This document shows positions 53,021-64,000 of a stretch of DNA of 64,000 bases, in pieces. Within the stretch, counting starts at the first letter, position 1. The number at the start of each line of letters is the position of its first letter. Source of the stretch: Nostoc edaphicum CCNP1411. GTDB taxonomy: Bacteria; Cyanobacteriota; Cyanobacteriia; Cyanobacteriales; Nostocaceae. The position numbers and the translations under genes were made by a program. The stretch is taken from NCBI RefSeq assembly GCF_014023275.1, contig NZ_CP054698.1, forward strand, positions 3,782,001 through 3,846,000, in the 5' to 3' direction. The notes under the pieces were generated by a model that ran no database searches, was not told the DNA's origin, and saw only the letters and a program-made list of their open reading frames with translations.

Positions 53021-53308
53021 ATGTATATTGTTGTCAGCTACGACATTCCAGAAGATAAGCGTCGGACTAAAATCCATTCGGTTTTGAAGTCTTACGGACA
53101 ATGGATGCAACTGAGTGTGTTTGAGTGCGATATCACTTCTACTCAGTATGCTAAACTGCGATCGCGTTTAGCTAAATTAATCAAACCTGACACTGATAGC
53201 GTGCGCTTTTATTTTCTCTGTGGCTGTTGTGAGCGAAAAGTTGAGCGTATTGGCGGAGAACAGCCACGGGACGAAACAATTTTCTTTGCTGAGTCAACTT
53301 CTAGATAG
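53021..53308 (+). CDS. cas2: CRISPR adaptation protein Cas2
   Basis: A 95-residue protein with the typical start MYIVVSYDIPEDKRRTKIHS and the ferredoxin-like fold (LRSRLAKLIKPDTDSVRFYF, then LCGCCERKVERIG). It forms the dimer at the centre of the Cas1-Cas2 integration complex. STRR-type CCCCATTCCCTATTCCC repeats lie just upstream at about 52987-53018. Confidence 0.95.
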   Translation: MYIVVSYDIPEDKRRTKIHSVLKSYGQWMQLSVFECDITSTQYAKLRSRLAKLIKPDTDSVRFYFLCGCCERKVERIGGEQPRDETIFFAESTSR

Positions 53309-53576
53309 ATTTCTGTATTTCAAATGCGCGGAGGGGTAGGTGTACAAATTCGACAGCCCCAGAAAAGTGCCTCTATTCCAACTACAGTAAGGCTTTCAAC
53401 TCATTGTTCTCTTACTCGTCATCCGCGCAATCTCTGAAATGCTTATCAAAACTCGATTTCAGCCTTGAAATTTTCCTAACACTCTTCCCAAATGAATTCT
53501 CTAATGCTATGATTGCCCTTGAATCGCGCAACCGCACCTTGAAAACTAAATACAGCTTGAGTTTGAGGCTCCCGCC
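53309..53576 (+). promoter_or_regulatory. CRISPR leader
   Basis: About 268 bp of non-coding DNA between cas2 and the first repeat. It contains GCGCGGAGGGGTAGGTGT near 53327, as in other cyanobacterial leaders, and is AT-rich with CTTGAAAACTAAATACAGC close to the array. Orientation is supported by the decayed repeat at the far end of the array. Confidence 0.8.
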
Positions 53577-55128
53577 ATTGCAATTCATCAAAATCCCTAT
53601 TAGGGATTGAAACAATCAGCAAAAATCAAGTCTTCGGTATATTCACTATTGCAATTCATCAAAATCCCTATTAGGGATTGAAACAAACCAATCACCAGAT
53701 CAAAAATGGCTTGAACAGATACGAATTGCAATTCATCAAAATCCCTATTAGGGATTGAAACGTTGTTTTCAAGTTTCTTGAGGCGCTTATCAAAAGATTG
53801 CAATTCATCAAAATCCCTATTAGGGATTGAAACGATGATAGCAGTATGTGAAATTCTCCATAATTTCAATTGCAATTCATCAAAATCCCTATTAGGGATT
53901 GAAACTTCCACTGCCTAAACATCCAATCAGCAGTAGATTGAAATTGCAATTCATCAAAATCCCTATTAGGGATTGAAACTTTCCATCTCGCCTTCAAACA
54001 GAATTCAGCTAAAATTGCAATTCATCAAAATCCCTATTAGGGATTGAAACGTCAAGCGATCACCTGTAACAGTGTTGAGACTATCATTGCAATTCATCAA
54101 AATCCCTATTAGGGATTGAAACGGACACCAGATCAACAGTTCTTTGCCCTTGGCGGATATTGCAATTCATCAAAATCCCTATTAGGGATTGAAACTTGCC
54201 TTAATTCTGCATCTAGTGCCAGCCAAGAAAATTGCAATTCATCAAAATCCCTATTAGGGATTGAAACCAATCACATTTCCGCAATCACATTGTAATCGCC
54301 ACATTGCAATTCATCAAAATCCCTATTAGGGATTGAAACTTATGCCAGATACAAGGGAACAACAGACGTAGTGCTATCAATCAAAATCCCTATTAGGGAT
54401 TGAAACTTATGCCAGACCTCCTCCGGTTCGACGGTACTATCATTGCAATTCATCAAAATCCCTATTAGGGATTGAAACATTGCTTTCATCCTTATATTGG
54501 AAACACTTATAAAATTGCAATTCATCAAAATCCCTATTAGGGATTGAAACTCGGTGATGTCTTTACCACCAGGAGTAAACAATGATGGATTGCAATTCAT
54601 CAAAATCCCTATTAGGGATTGAAACTCGATGTTGTGATATACCCTTTTTACACCGGAGTATTGCAATTCATCAAAATCCCTATTAGGGATTGAAACCATA
54701 CAGGACTTAAGGTTAAGTACATATTCCCTAGATTGCAATTCATCAAAATCCCTATTAGGGATTGAAACTGAAACGTAATAAGCTATTACTGTATCTGTTG
54801 TTTATTGCAATTCATCAAAATCCCTATTAGGGATTGAAACATAACTAATGATTATTTACTAAACTTTCTACCCTTATTGCAATTCATCAAAATCCCTATT
54901 AGGGATTGAAACTTATTGAAAAAACAACATAACCGTCGGGTAATACTATTGCAATTCATCAAAATCCCTATTAGGGATTGAAACATTTCAGCCGGCAGTT
55001 GCTCAACAATTTCTATGAGCATTGCAATTCATCAAAATCCCTATTAGGGATTGAAACGCTGAATTTAGCTGTCTGTGGGGTTCTACGTTGGATTGCAATT
55101 CATCAAAATCCCTATTAGGGATTAAAAC
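53577..55128 (+). CRISPR. Type I-D CRISPR array, 22 repeats of 37 nt, 21 spacers
   Basis: Repeats begin ATTGCAATTCATCAAAATCC and end CTATTAGGGATTGAAAC (37 nt). They contain an AATCCC-tatta-GGGATT hairpin and give an ATTGAAAC handle. Repeat starts include 53577, 53648, 53725, 53797, 53869, 53943, 54014, 54086, 54159, 54231, 54303, 54442, 54514, 54589, 54660, 54732, 54804, 54876, 54948, 55021 and 55092. Repeat 12 (54379-54406) is truncated to about 28 nt. Spacers are mostly 34-40 nt. The last repeat has ATTAAAAC instead of ATTGAAAC, marking the leader-distal end. Confidence 0.98.
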
Positions 55129-55199
55129 TAGTGTAGAAAAAGGAGTAAACCTCAAAGCCTCTCTCCTTTTAGGAGAGAGGTTTGGAGAGAGGTCAAAAT

Positions 55200-55290
55200 C
55201 AATACAGTTCGGATAAGGTTTTTTAATAACACGCCGCCAATTGTAGAGACGGCGATTTATCGCGTCTCTTGCCTTAACCGAACCGTATTG
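55200..55290. mobile_element. MITE with 10-bp target duplication, copy 1
   Basis: Ends CAATACAGTTCGGATAAGG (55200-55218) and CCTTAACCGAACCGTATTG (55272-55290) are inverted with two mismatches. Flanking direct repeats are AGGTCAAAAT (55190-55199) and AGGTCAAAGT (55291-55300). The interior carries the GAGACGGCGAT/ATCGCGTCTC palindrome. Confidence 0.85.
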
Positions 55291-55410
55291 AGGTCAAAGT
55301 GTATTGCATACAAACGAGCGATCGCGGTATATTCCTTTCAAACAAAACAATGCAAAAATGAAAGGGTGGGCAAGCAGCCCACCCTAAACCATTATTTACT
55401 TAGCAATAGT

Positions 55411-57718
<2,308 letters not shown>

Positions 57719-59167
57719 CCCTCTTCTGTCACTTTCCGGAATAAGCAAGTAGTTCAGGAGCTAAATCATCCAGAAGCATAAAAGGGTTTAAATTGATTCA
57801 TGGCTGCAATTAAATGATTGAATCCCAGTAACAACTGTGAATTAGGGAAAATACTTAACCAGGGATAAATTAACCAAAATAGTAAAAGTGGTTGGATAAT
57901 GAGACGCAGATTATTTAAAGTATTCTTCCATCCTGATTCATGATTCCATTGCGGATGATTAGAAAAATCAACATCACTATTTTCTTGTGCTTCAGTCTCA
58001 AGTTGACGAGATTGATTGAAGCCTAAGAAGACTGGAGAATTTAAACTAATCATCGTGTAAACACAAAAAATAATCTCCCACCATCTCTCAATATGTTGGA
58101 AATTAGTGAAACGGTAATCTGTCCAGCCTAGTTCCTGTTTACACTGTCGAAACCCATATTCTACCCAGGTTCTTAATCCATATAAATCGCCTAAAGTCTT
58201 CTTCAAATTCCCTTGAAGATTCGTCATCACGAAGGAGGTAGAATTTTCTGGCATAGTTTCTGGGTCAGTAGTTATTTCCCAGTAAGTTATGGCTCTTTTT
58301 TTACCATAAATTATTTTCCTAATGTATCTAATTTCTGATTTCTGATTGCTAAATGTTCTCTCAAATTTACACCACTTATTCGCCCTAACCCTCTGTCCTG
58401 CTGGCAACCAGACTCCATGATTACTTCTTATCGCTACGACATAATCTAATTTATACTCAGCTATTTTTCTAATAAATTGGCTACTTTCACCATATAAACT
58501 ATCTGCTAATATTAATTCAATATTAAAGCCTAATTCGATTAATTCAGTAATAATTTCTGATGCCAACTCTATTTTAGTTTTATATTTATCTGACTCCTTT
58601 AGGGTTCCTTTTGGTTTGAATACTTTTACAATTAATGGAAAAGTTATGTTAGAGCAAACTCCATAAGCATTGACTGAAACTATCCCATTATCTACCTTAC
58701 CCACACTTCCTAAATATTGCCTAGCCACATAATCAGTCTTTTTACCTTTTTTCCTATCTCCTGTTTCATCTATTACTACTGTAATTGCCTGACCATCTAA
58801 TTCTTTCTTTAATTTATTTAATCTTCGTTGTTTTAACTTATTTACTGACCAATCTGAATTTGCTAGAAAATGATGTAACGACTGTGCAGAGTTTATACTT
58901 ACTACTTTCGCTATCTCTGGTAATGATTTTCTTTGAATTTGGGACATTATTCCCAGATGTAAATATTTGAAGCACTCATAATTTCTTACTTCTTTAAACA
59001 GGTCTTTATACTCTGCACAATATTCATCTATCGTGGCAACTGTTGGGTGAGCGTCTCTTGCCAAATGTTTCAGGATTTGTAATTCTACATCCATTGCCCT
59101 GCTTACCTTCCAGAGTTTTTTATTTTAATCCTTTTATTAAGAATACTCGGAAAGTGACAGAAGAGGG
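57719..59167 (-). mobile_element. IS701-like insertion sequence, 1449 bp
   Basis: Perfect 20-bp inverted repeats CCCTCTTCTGTCACTTTCCG at 57719-57738 and (reversed) 59148-59167 bound a single transposase gene. No matching short duplication is obvious at the flanks (ATAT on the left, TTAG on the right). The right end is 5 bp from another repeat element. Confidence 0.92.
57766..59094 (-). CDS. IS701-family DDE transposase
   Basis: An intact 442-residue transposase. The first catalytic Asp is in AITVVIDETGDRKKGKKTDY, the second in IELILADSLYGESSQF, and the Glu in RTWVEYGFRQCKQELGWTDY. The N-terminal LHHFLANSDWSVNKLKQRRL also matches IS701/IS4-like enzymes. It catalyses cut-and-paste movement of the element. 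The frame is complete, so the copy may be active. Confidence 0.93.
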   Translation of the reverse strand: MDVELQILKHLARDAHPTVATIDEYCAEYKDLFKEVRNYECFKYLHLGIMSQIQRKSLPEIAKVVSINSAQSLHHFLANSDWSVNKLKQRRLNKLKKELDGQAITVVIDETGDRKKGKKTDYVARQYLGSVGKVDNGIVSVNAYGVCSNITFPLIVKVFKPKGTLKESDKYKTKIELASEIITELIELGFNIELILADSLYGESSQFIRKIAEYKLDYVVAIRSNHGVWLPAGQRVRANKWCKFERTFSNQKSEIRYIRKIIYGKKRAITYWEITTDPETMPENSTSFVMTNLQGNLKKTLGDLYGLRTWVEYGFRQCKQELGWTDYRFTNFQHIERWWEIIFCVYTMISLNSPVFLGFNQSRQLETEAQENSDVDFSNHPQWNHESGWKNTLNNLRLIIQPLLLFWLIYPWLSIFPNSQLLLGFNHLIAAMNQFKPFYASG

Positions 59168-59172
59168 TTAGT

Positions 59173-59401
59173 CCCCCCTTGTAAAGGCTACTGTGTATAC
59201 ACAAGTTGGGTTGAGAATCAAATAGAGGGAAAAGAACGGAAAATTATTTTTAAAATCCTTGATTTTCCGTTAATTCTATATCAATAAGCTGACACTATTG
59301 ATAATCAGCTTGATAAGCTCAAAAGCTTGCCTACTAAGGCTTGCATCTTACCAGGCAAGGATTTTAGGACTTGTGTATACACCGTAGCTTGTAAAGGGGG
59401 G
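59173..59401. repeat. MITE-like element with GTGTATACAC ends
   Basis: About 32-bp inverted ends: CCCCCCTTGTAAAGGCTAC then GTGTATACACAAG (59173-59205), and the reverse complement at 59370-59401, bounding 229 bp. The right end is followed by DNA like the interior of the element at 32846-33048 (CTCCCCTTTGCAAGGGGAGG near 59422) and another GTGTACACCGTAGC at about 59488. So two elements are nested or adjacent. Confidence 0.78.
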
Positions 59402-59689
59402 AAACAAGAAAATCTAGTTCCCTCCCCTTTGCAAGGGGAGGGTTAGGGTGGGGTAATTCGAGGACTGGTAGTGATTTGATAACTTGTGTGTACACCGTAG
59501 CTTTTCAAGGGCAGGGTTAGGGTAGGGTAAACACCAGATTCGTAAACCTATCTATATATAGTTTTCTCAATGATAGACCTAATGATAGAAGTAAATTCTA
59601 TCTTGCAAGAGAGGTGAAACTCTAGCACATAGTTAAAGATTAGATAAGAAGTAAAAAACAAAAAACCATTTAGTGATTAGGTCAGAAAC

Positions 59690-60088
59690 ATGTTGACACC
59701 ATTATTAACCGCCCTAGCTACAGCTTTGAGCCTGTTGATTGTTGATTTAGTTGTTCCAGGCGTTAATATTGCTAATTTTCCCGCAGCTTTGATTGCCGCT
59801 TTAGTAATTGGTCTAATTAACGGTTCAGTTAAGCCAGTTCTGTCTGCTCTCTCCCTACCGCTTAATTTTCTATCATTTGGAGCATTTTCGCTCATTGTTA
59901 ACGGTTTGTGTTTTTGGTTAGCAGCAGTCTTAGTTCCTGGGTTCTCAGTTAGTGGACTTATTGGTTTCCTTCTTGGGCCAGTGATTCTATCTTTCGCTAA
60001 TACCTTTATTAACAACTACTTTGTTGAAAGAAACCTCTTAACTAGTAGTGGTGATGTAAAAAGCCAAAATGAATTACCTTCAAGATAA
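59690..60088 (+). CDS. Phage-holin-family (superfamily IV) membrane protein
   Basis: A 132-residue protein with four hydrophobic helices (ALATALSLLIVDLVVPGV, ALIAALVIGLINGSVKPVL, GAFSLIVNGLCFWLAAVLVP, GLIGFLLGPVILSFAN) and a polar tail. The pattern VKPVLSALSLPLNFLSFG and GLCFWLAA matches the chromosomal holin-like family often annotated as phage holin family IV. In non-phage settings its role is unknown. Confidence 0.82.
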   Translation: MLTPLLTALATALSLLIVDLVVPGVNIANFPAALIAALVIGLINGSVKPVLSALSLPLNFLSFGAFSLIVNGLCFWLAAVLVPGFSVSGLIGFLLGPVILSFANTFINNYFVERNLLTSSGDVKSQNELPSR

Positions 60089-60215
60089 GTATTACAGGCA
60101 GTAGAGACGCCAGTTAAATTACGTTTCTAACCTACATAAAATCTCCGAAGGTGGATTTCCTAATTCGGCATCTTCAAAAGAATGTAATTAAACAAAATCA
60201 CAAAGTTGTAAAATC

Positions 60216-60407
60216 ATGAAATTAGTTCGCTTTCTTCTAGGTTTATTAGTGCCTCCTTTAGGCGTTTTCCTCACAGTTGGAGTTGGGCCTACCCTGTTTA
60301 TTAACATCTTGCTCACAGTTCTAGGTTGGCTTCCCGGTAGTATTCATGCAATTTGGGTTATTGCCAAGCATGAAGAACAACTTAATCGGGAAGGGCGTAT
60401 TTACTGA
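60216..60407 (+). CDS. Pmp3/YqaE-type small membrane protein
   Basis: A 63-residue, two-helix proteolipid. The first helix is RFLLGLLVPPLGVFLTVGVG, then LFINILLTVLGWLPGSIHAIWVI and a short polar tail EEQLNREGRIY. PGSIHAIWVI is diagnostic of the family, which is linked to membrane potential and stress. A terminator hairpin follows at 60439. Confidence 0.9.
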   Translation: MKLVRFLLGLLVPPLGVFLTVGVGPTLFINILLTVLGWLPGSIHAIWVIAKHEEQLNREGRIY

Positions 60408-61024
60408 TACGCAAGATGGATTTTAGGAAATTCTAAGTATGGTGCGTTAGGGCTAAAGCCGTAACGCACCATTTTAATTTCTAATAGAAGTATAAAACTA
60501 TACGCACTCTGGGGCAATTCATAAATTGCCCCTACCTAAAACTTAATTCTTCTCGACTATTATTTTTGTAAACCCTGTATTTGTTGGAGTCCCTTGGCAT
60601 ATATGCGAAAGGAAGCGATCGCAGTTAAGCTAAATCTAATCTTATCTCAGTATAATTGCTTGTAGTTTGCAGCTATTCCCATGTAAATAGACCATGCCTT
60701 ACTGATACAGCAATGCTCATTTGTATGCCCCCACAACAGATTACCAGGCAATACCAATAATCTCTCACCTACGGAAAACATTGGTTTATGTTTAAATGAG
60801 GGGTTTGACCCTCTATTCATCTATCTGTATCCGCCAGTGGGAAAGGATTCTAGTTAAGCCATGCTTGTTGGTAATCAACTTGGGCCTTGATTCACAGGAT
60901 GACGCTGGCTGAACAAGGGATTAAACTATGGATAATGTTCAGCAATTGTTGCTTTTAACACCAATTACATAAGTTTAATCTCATTCTTAAATCTAAAATC
61001 TCATCCTGCTATATAAAACCAGTT
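60408..61024. other. Intergenic region upstream of the adenylate cyclase
   Basis: About 617 bp. It has the terminator hairpin, then a dispersed palindrome GGGGCAATT-cata-AATTGCCCC (60511-60532), then AT-rich DNA that presumably carries the cyclase promoter. No gene is seen. Confidence 0.55.
60439..60472 (+). terminator. Terminator-like hairpin after the Pmp3 gene
   Basis: ATGGTGCGTTA (60439-60449) pairs with TAACGCACCAT (60462-60472) around GGGCTAAAGCCG, followed by TTTAATTT. The stem is 11 bp. Confidence 0.75.
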
Positions 61025-63610
61025 ATGTCAGCGTATCAAGGAAGTTGTGGGGAGACCACTGATGTGATTATTAGTGTTCACAACCAAGAAAACCTCGAGT
61101 TAACAGCAAATTCTGCTCCTGTGGGTGCTCTTGCCACAAGACAAGGAACTTTTTCTACGTTTCTTGCTCCCCTGACTCAAGATACTTTTAAACAGGTCGT
61201 TCAAGATGTTGAGCAAAAATTACAGATTGTTCATCAAACCCTGTCAATGCTGGATTCTCAGGGGTTTGAAACCATTCTGCAAGAAATGTTGCATTCCATT
61301 ACCTTAAAAACCGGGGAATTACTAGGAGCAGACCGGACAACGATCTTTTTATTGGATGAAGAAAAACAAGAACTCTGGTCAATTGTGGCTGAAGGGGAAG
61401 GCGGTCGCTCTTTAGAAATTCGCATCCCCGCTAATAAAGGTATTGGTGGTGAAGTCGCTACTTTCAAGCAAGTTATCAATATTCCCTTTGATTTTTATAG
61501 TGATCCGCGATCGCATTTTGCCCAAGAACAAGAAAAAAGAACTGGCTACCGCACTTACACTATGCTGGCTTTGCCACTCTTAAATGAACATGGGCAATTA
61601 GTTGCAGTAGTACAATTACTGAATAAATTAAAATCTGGTCATAATCATGATGCTCCACTTGCAGAGCGAATTGATACCAAAGGTTTTAGCTGTGCTGACG
61701 AACAATTATTTCAAGAATTTGCCCCTTCAATTCGCCTGATTTTAGAGTCCTCGCGCTCTTTTTATGTCGCCACCCAAAAACAAAGAGCAGTGGCGGCGCT
61801 AATGAAGGCGATTAAGTCTCTTTCTCAAAGCAGTCTCGACTTAGAAGACACCCTGAAGCGGGTGATGGATGAAGCCAAAGAACTGATGAATGCCGATCGC
61901 AGTACACTATGGTTAATAGACCGCGATCGCCATGAATTATGGACGAAAATCACTCAGGATGATGGTTCAACCAAAGAGTTGCGAGTCCCCGTAGGTAAAG
62001 GCTTTGCTGGTATAGTAGCGGCTTCTGGCAAGAAACTAAATATTGCCTTTGATTTGTACGATGATCCTGACTCGGATACCGCCAAACAACTCGACCAGCA
62101 AAATGGCTATCGCACTTGTAGCTTACTTTGTATGCCAGTGTTTAATGCCGATCAACAACTGATTGGTGTTACCCAACTTGTAAATAAAAAGAAAACTGGT
62201 GATTTTCCACCTTATAATCCAACCGCTTGGCCGAAAGCTCCCGAATGTTTCCAAGCTAGCTTTGATCGCAACGATGAAGAGTTCATGGAAGCTTTTAATA
62301 TTCAAGCAGGAGTAGCGCTGCAAAATGCTCAGTTGTTTGCCACAGTCAAGCAACAAGAACAAATGCAACGGGACATTCTGCGTAGTCTTTCTAATGGAGT
62401 GGTTTCCACTGATAAAACTGGGTTAATTATCGCTGCCAATGAAAGCGCCCAACGTTTGCTAGGACTGGGAGTTGATGATCGTTTAGAAGGTAAATTAGTT
62501 AATGATGTCATCGGCATCAAAGAAGGTGACTTTAGCAAGTGGTATCAAGATGCTTTACATGCAGTTGACTTAAAAGGCCGCCAGCAATATTATCCCGATC
62601 GCACACTGTTAACTACTGGTACAGAACAGCACAGTATTAATTTATCGATTAACACAATTGCCGATGCTAGCGACCAAGAGCAAGTCCGTGGGGCGCTGGT
62701 GGTGATGGAAGATATCAGTGATGAGAAGCGGCTCAAGAGTACGATGTACCGCTACATGACCCAGGAATTAGCCGAAGAATTGCTGAAATTGGATGACGCT
62801 AAACTAGGAGGCGATCGCAAAGAAGTTTCAATATTATTTTCAGATATTCGTGGCTACACCACTTTGACAGAAAACTTAGAAGCAGAAGAAGTGGTGAGTA
62901 TGCTCAATGAATATTTTGAATCAATGGTAGAAGCAGTCTTTAAACATAAAGGCACCCTGGACAAATACATCGGCGACGCCATTATGGCTGTCTTTGGTTC
63001 TCCTCTACCATTAGAAGAACATGCTTGGATGGCAGTGCAAACATCCTTAGAAATGCGGGTTCGCCTGCACGAATTTAATCAACGTCGTTATGTAGATGAT
63101 AAACCTAGAATCAAAATCGGCATTGGCATAAACTCTGATACCGTAATTAGTGGGAATATTGGTTCTAGTAAGCGGATGGAGTTTACCGCTATTGGCGATG
63201 GTGTTAATCTTGGCTCTCGATTAGAAAGTGTCAGTAAACAGTATGGTTGCGACATTATTATTAGCCATAACACTTTTAAACCATGCGAAGATTATATTTG
63301 GGCTAGGGAACTAGATTACATTCGTGTCAAAGGCAGAAATGAGCCAGTAGCTATATATGAATTACTGGGTTTGCGTTCCAATCCAATTGAAAGCGAAAAA
63401 TTGCAAGTGATTGAGCACTATCATAAAGGGCGCGAGTATTACCTCAAACGCGATTTTAACCGTGCTAGAGCTGAATTTGCCCTAGTTTTGGCAGCTGATA
63501 ACCAAGACAAAGCTGCTATGTTGCATCTGTTGCGTTGTCAGCATTGGTTACAATCACCTCCAACAGAATCAGATTGGGATGAAGGAGTCTGGACGTTCCA
63601 AGAGAAATAA
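61025..63610 (+). CDS. cyaB1: GAF-GAF-PAS adenylate cyclase (CyaB1-like)
   Basis: An 861-residue protein with two GAF domains (about 60-240: LGADRTTIFLLDEEKQELWS with NKGIGGEVATFKQVINIPFD; and about 260-445: NADRSTLWLIDRDRHELWTK with GKGFAGIVAASGKKLNIAFD). A PAS domain follows at about 450-580 (GVVSTDKTGLIIAANESAQR). The class III cyclase domain is at about 590-770, with metal-binding aspartates in ILFSDIRGYTTL and YIGDAIMAVFG and IGINSDTVISGNIGSSKR. The C-terminal 80 residues are TPR-like. Order and length match CyaB1 of Anabaena, whose GAF-B binds cAMP and activates the enzyme. It makes cAMP from ATP in the cytoplasm. Confidence 0.95.
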   Translation: MSAYQGSCGETTDVIISVHNQENLELTANSAPVGALATRQGTFSTFLAPLTQDTFKQVVQDVEQKLQIVHQTLSMLDSQGFETILQEMLHSITLKTGELLGADRTTIFLLDEEKQELWSIVAEGEGGRSLEIRIPANKGIGGEVATFKQVINIPFDFYSDPRSHFAQEQEKRTGYRTYTMLALPLLNEHGQLVAVVQLLNKLKSGHNHDAPLAERIDTKGFSCADEQLFQEFAPSIRLILESSRSFYVATQKQRAVAALMKAIKSLSQSSLDLEDTLKRVMDEAKELMNADRSTLWLIDRDRHELWTKITQDDGSTKELRVPVGKGFAGIVAASGKKLNIAFDLYDDPDSDTAKQLDQQNGYRTCSLLCMPVFNADQQLIGVTQLVNKKKTGDFPPYNPTAWPKAPECFQASFDRNDEEFMEAFNIQAGVALQNAQLFATVKQQEQMQRDILRSLSNGVVSTDKTGLIIAANESAQRLLGLGVDDRLEGKLVNDVIGIKEGDFSKWYQDALHAVDLKGRQQYYPDRTLLTTGTEQHSINLSINTIADASDQEQVRGALVVMEDISDEKRLKSTMYRYMTQELAEELLKLDDAKLGGDRKEVSILFSDIRGYTTLTENLEAEEVVSMLNEYFESMVEAVFKHKGTLDKYIGDAIMAVFGSPLPLEEHAWMAVQTSLEMRVRLHEFNQRRYVDDKPRIKIGIGINSDTVISGNIGSSKRMEFTAIGDGVNLGSRLESVSKQYGCDIIISHNTFKPCEDYIWARELDYIRVKGRNEPVAIYELLGLRSNPIESEKLQVIEHYHKGREYYLKRDFNRARAEFALVLAADNQDKAAMLHLLRCQHWLQSPPTESDWDEGVWTFQEK

Positions 63611-63802
63611 ACATTTAGACATCAAGTTAACTCAATTAAATATCTAATACCAATTTGAAAAAAGAATGCGACAAATAGACCATCTGTAGAGACGCGATTC
63701 ATCACGTCTTTGCCCAAGGATGTGTTGCAATTATTAATTGAATTGTTATAAACAAGCAAAGTCCACCTCCGTGGACTAATACAAAATCAAGAGTTTTTAA
63801 CC

Positions 63803-63904
63803 CAACACAGTTCAGATAATACCAAAACACTTGTATAGACGGCGATTTATCACGTCTCAAAAACCCACGATTTTGTACAAGTAGCGCTTAACCCAAGCGT
63901 ATTG
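63803..63904. mobile_element. MITE with 10-bp target duplication, copy 3
   Basis: Ends CAACACAGTTCAG (from 63803) and AAGCGTATTG (to 63904) are degenerate versions of the CAATACxGTTCGG ends. The element is flanked on both sides by the exact direct repeat GTTTTTAACC (63793-63802 and 63905-63914). The interior again carries a GACGGCGATTTATCACGTC palindrome. Confidence 0.78.
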
Positions 63905-64000
63905 GTTTTTAACCCACGGAGGTGGGTAAAGTCTCGTATAGACGCGACCTATAGTCACCCGGTGAGTATTGAAGAAGAATTCAGAGGTCAGAATTCAGGA

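Noticed and set aside
53404..54738. Open frames across the CRISPR array and leader
   Set aside because: They consist of the translated repeat (for example VSIPNRDFDELQ) and have no independent coding support.

Overview
This window is a stretch of chromosome from a heterocystous, nitrogen-fixing cyanobacterium of the Nostoc/Anabaena type. The evidence is dense HIP1 octamers (GCGATCGC), heptamer-type short tandem repeats, small dispersed palindromes, an orphan nifH, a GAF-GAF-PAS adenylate cyclase of CyaB1 architecture, CHASE2 and multi-GAF signalling proteins, and a type I-D CRISPR-Cas locus. No rRNA or ordinary tRNA gene was seen.

Layout. 1-17 kb is mostly housekeeping and signalling: a partial glutathione reductase, a FecR protein with a 24-bp minisatellite tail, a beta-barrel-like protein, a rhodanese, an MnmC-like methyltransferase, an HD-GYP response regulator, glmU, a hicB with an amber-interrupted hicA, an asparaginase, a multi-GAF sensor and pyrD. 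At 18.2-20.8 kb lies a Ro60 (TROVE-vWA) operon: four tandem tRNA-like RNAs, the Ro60 gene, then a fifth divergent RNA. Each RNA carries the Y-RNA Ro-binding helix. In three of them that helix sits as a 50-53 nt insertion at the same point of an otherwise complete tRNA fold (between positions 29 and 30), with an 8-bp acceptor stem. This is the strongest candidate here for an undescribed system. 20.9-25.7 kb is decaying accessory DNA: an NB-ARC STAND ATPase split by an IS630 element with a TA duplication, an amber-interrupted PD-(D/E)XK nuclease and a vapBC-like pair. 26-40 kb returns to core genes (second glutathione reductase paralogue, CHASE2-kinase, NYN protein, leuA, acetyltransferases, RecQ, split MprF halves).

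40.1-55.1 kb is the type I-D CRISPR-Cas locus: a divergent RHH-WYL regulator, three evenly spaced covarying palindromes, cas3', a DUF433/DUF5615 toxin-antitoxin-like pair translationally coupled to cas10d, csc2, csc1, a 2OG-Fe(II) oxygenase overlapping cas6, cas4, cas1, a foldback MITE, cas2, a leader and an array of 22 repeats. 55.1-64 kb holds an orphan nifH, an IS701-like element, several MITEs (three of one family with 10-bp target duplications), small membrane proteins and the adenylate cyclase.

How the parts work together. The Y-like RNAs and Ro60 probably form an RNA-processing or quality-control particle made from one transcript. The cas genes form one divergently regulated adaptation and interference unit that has collected a TA pair, an oxygenase and repeat insertions. 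All functions are inferred from sequence motifs read by eye. No database search was run.
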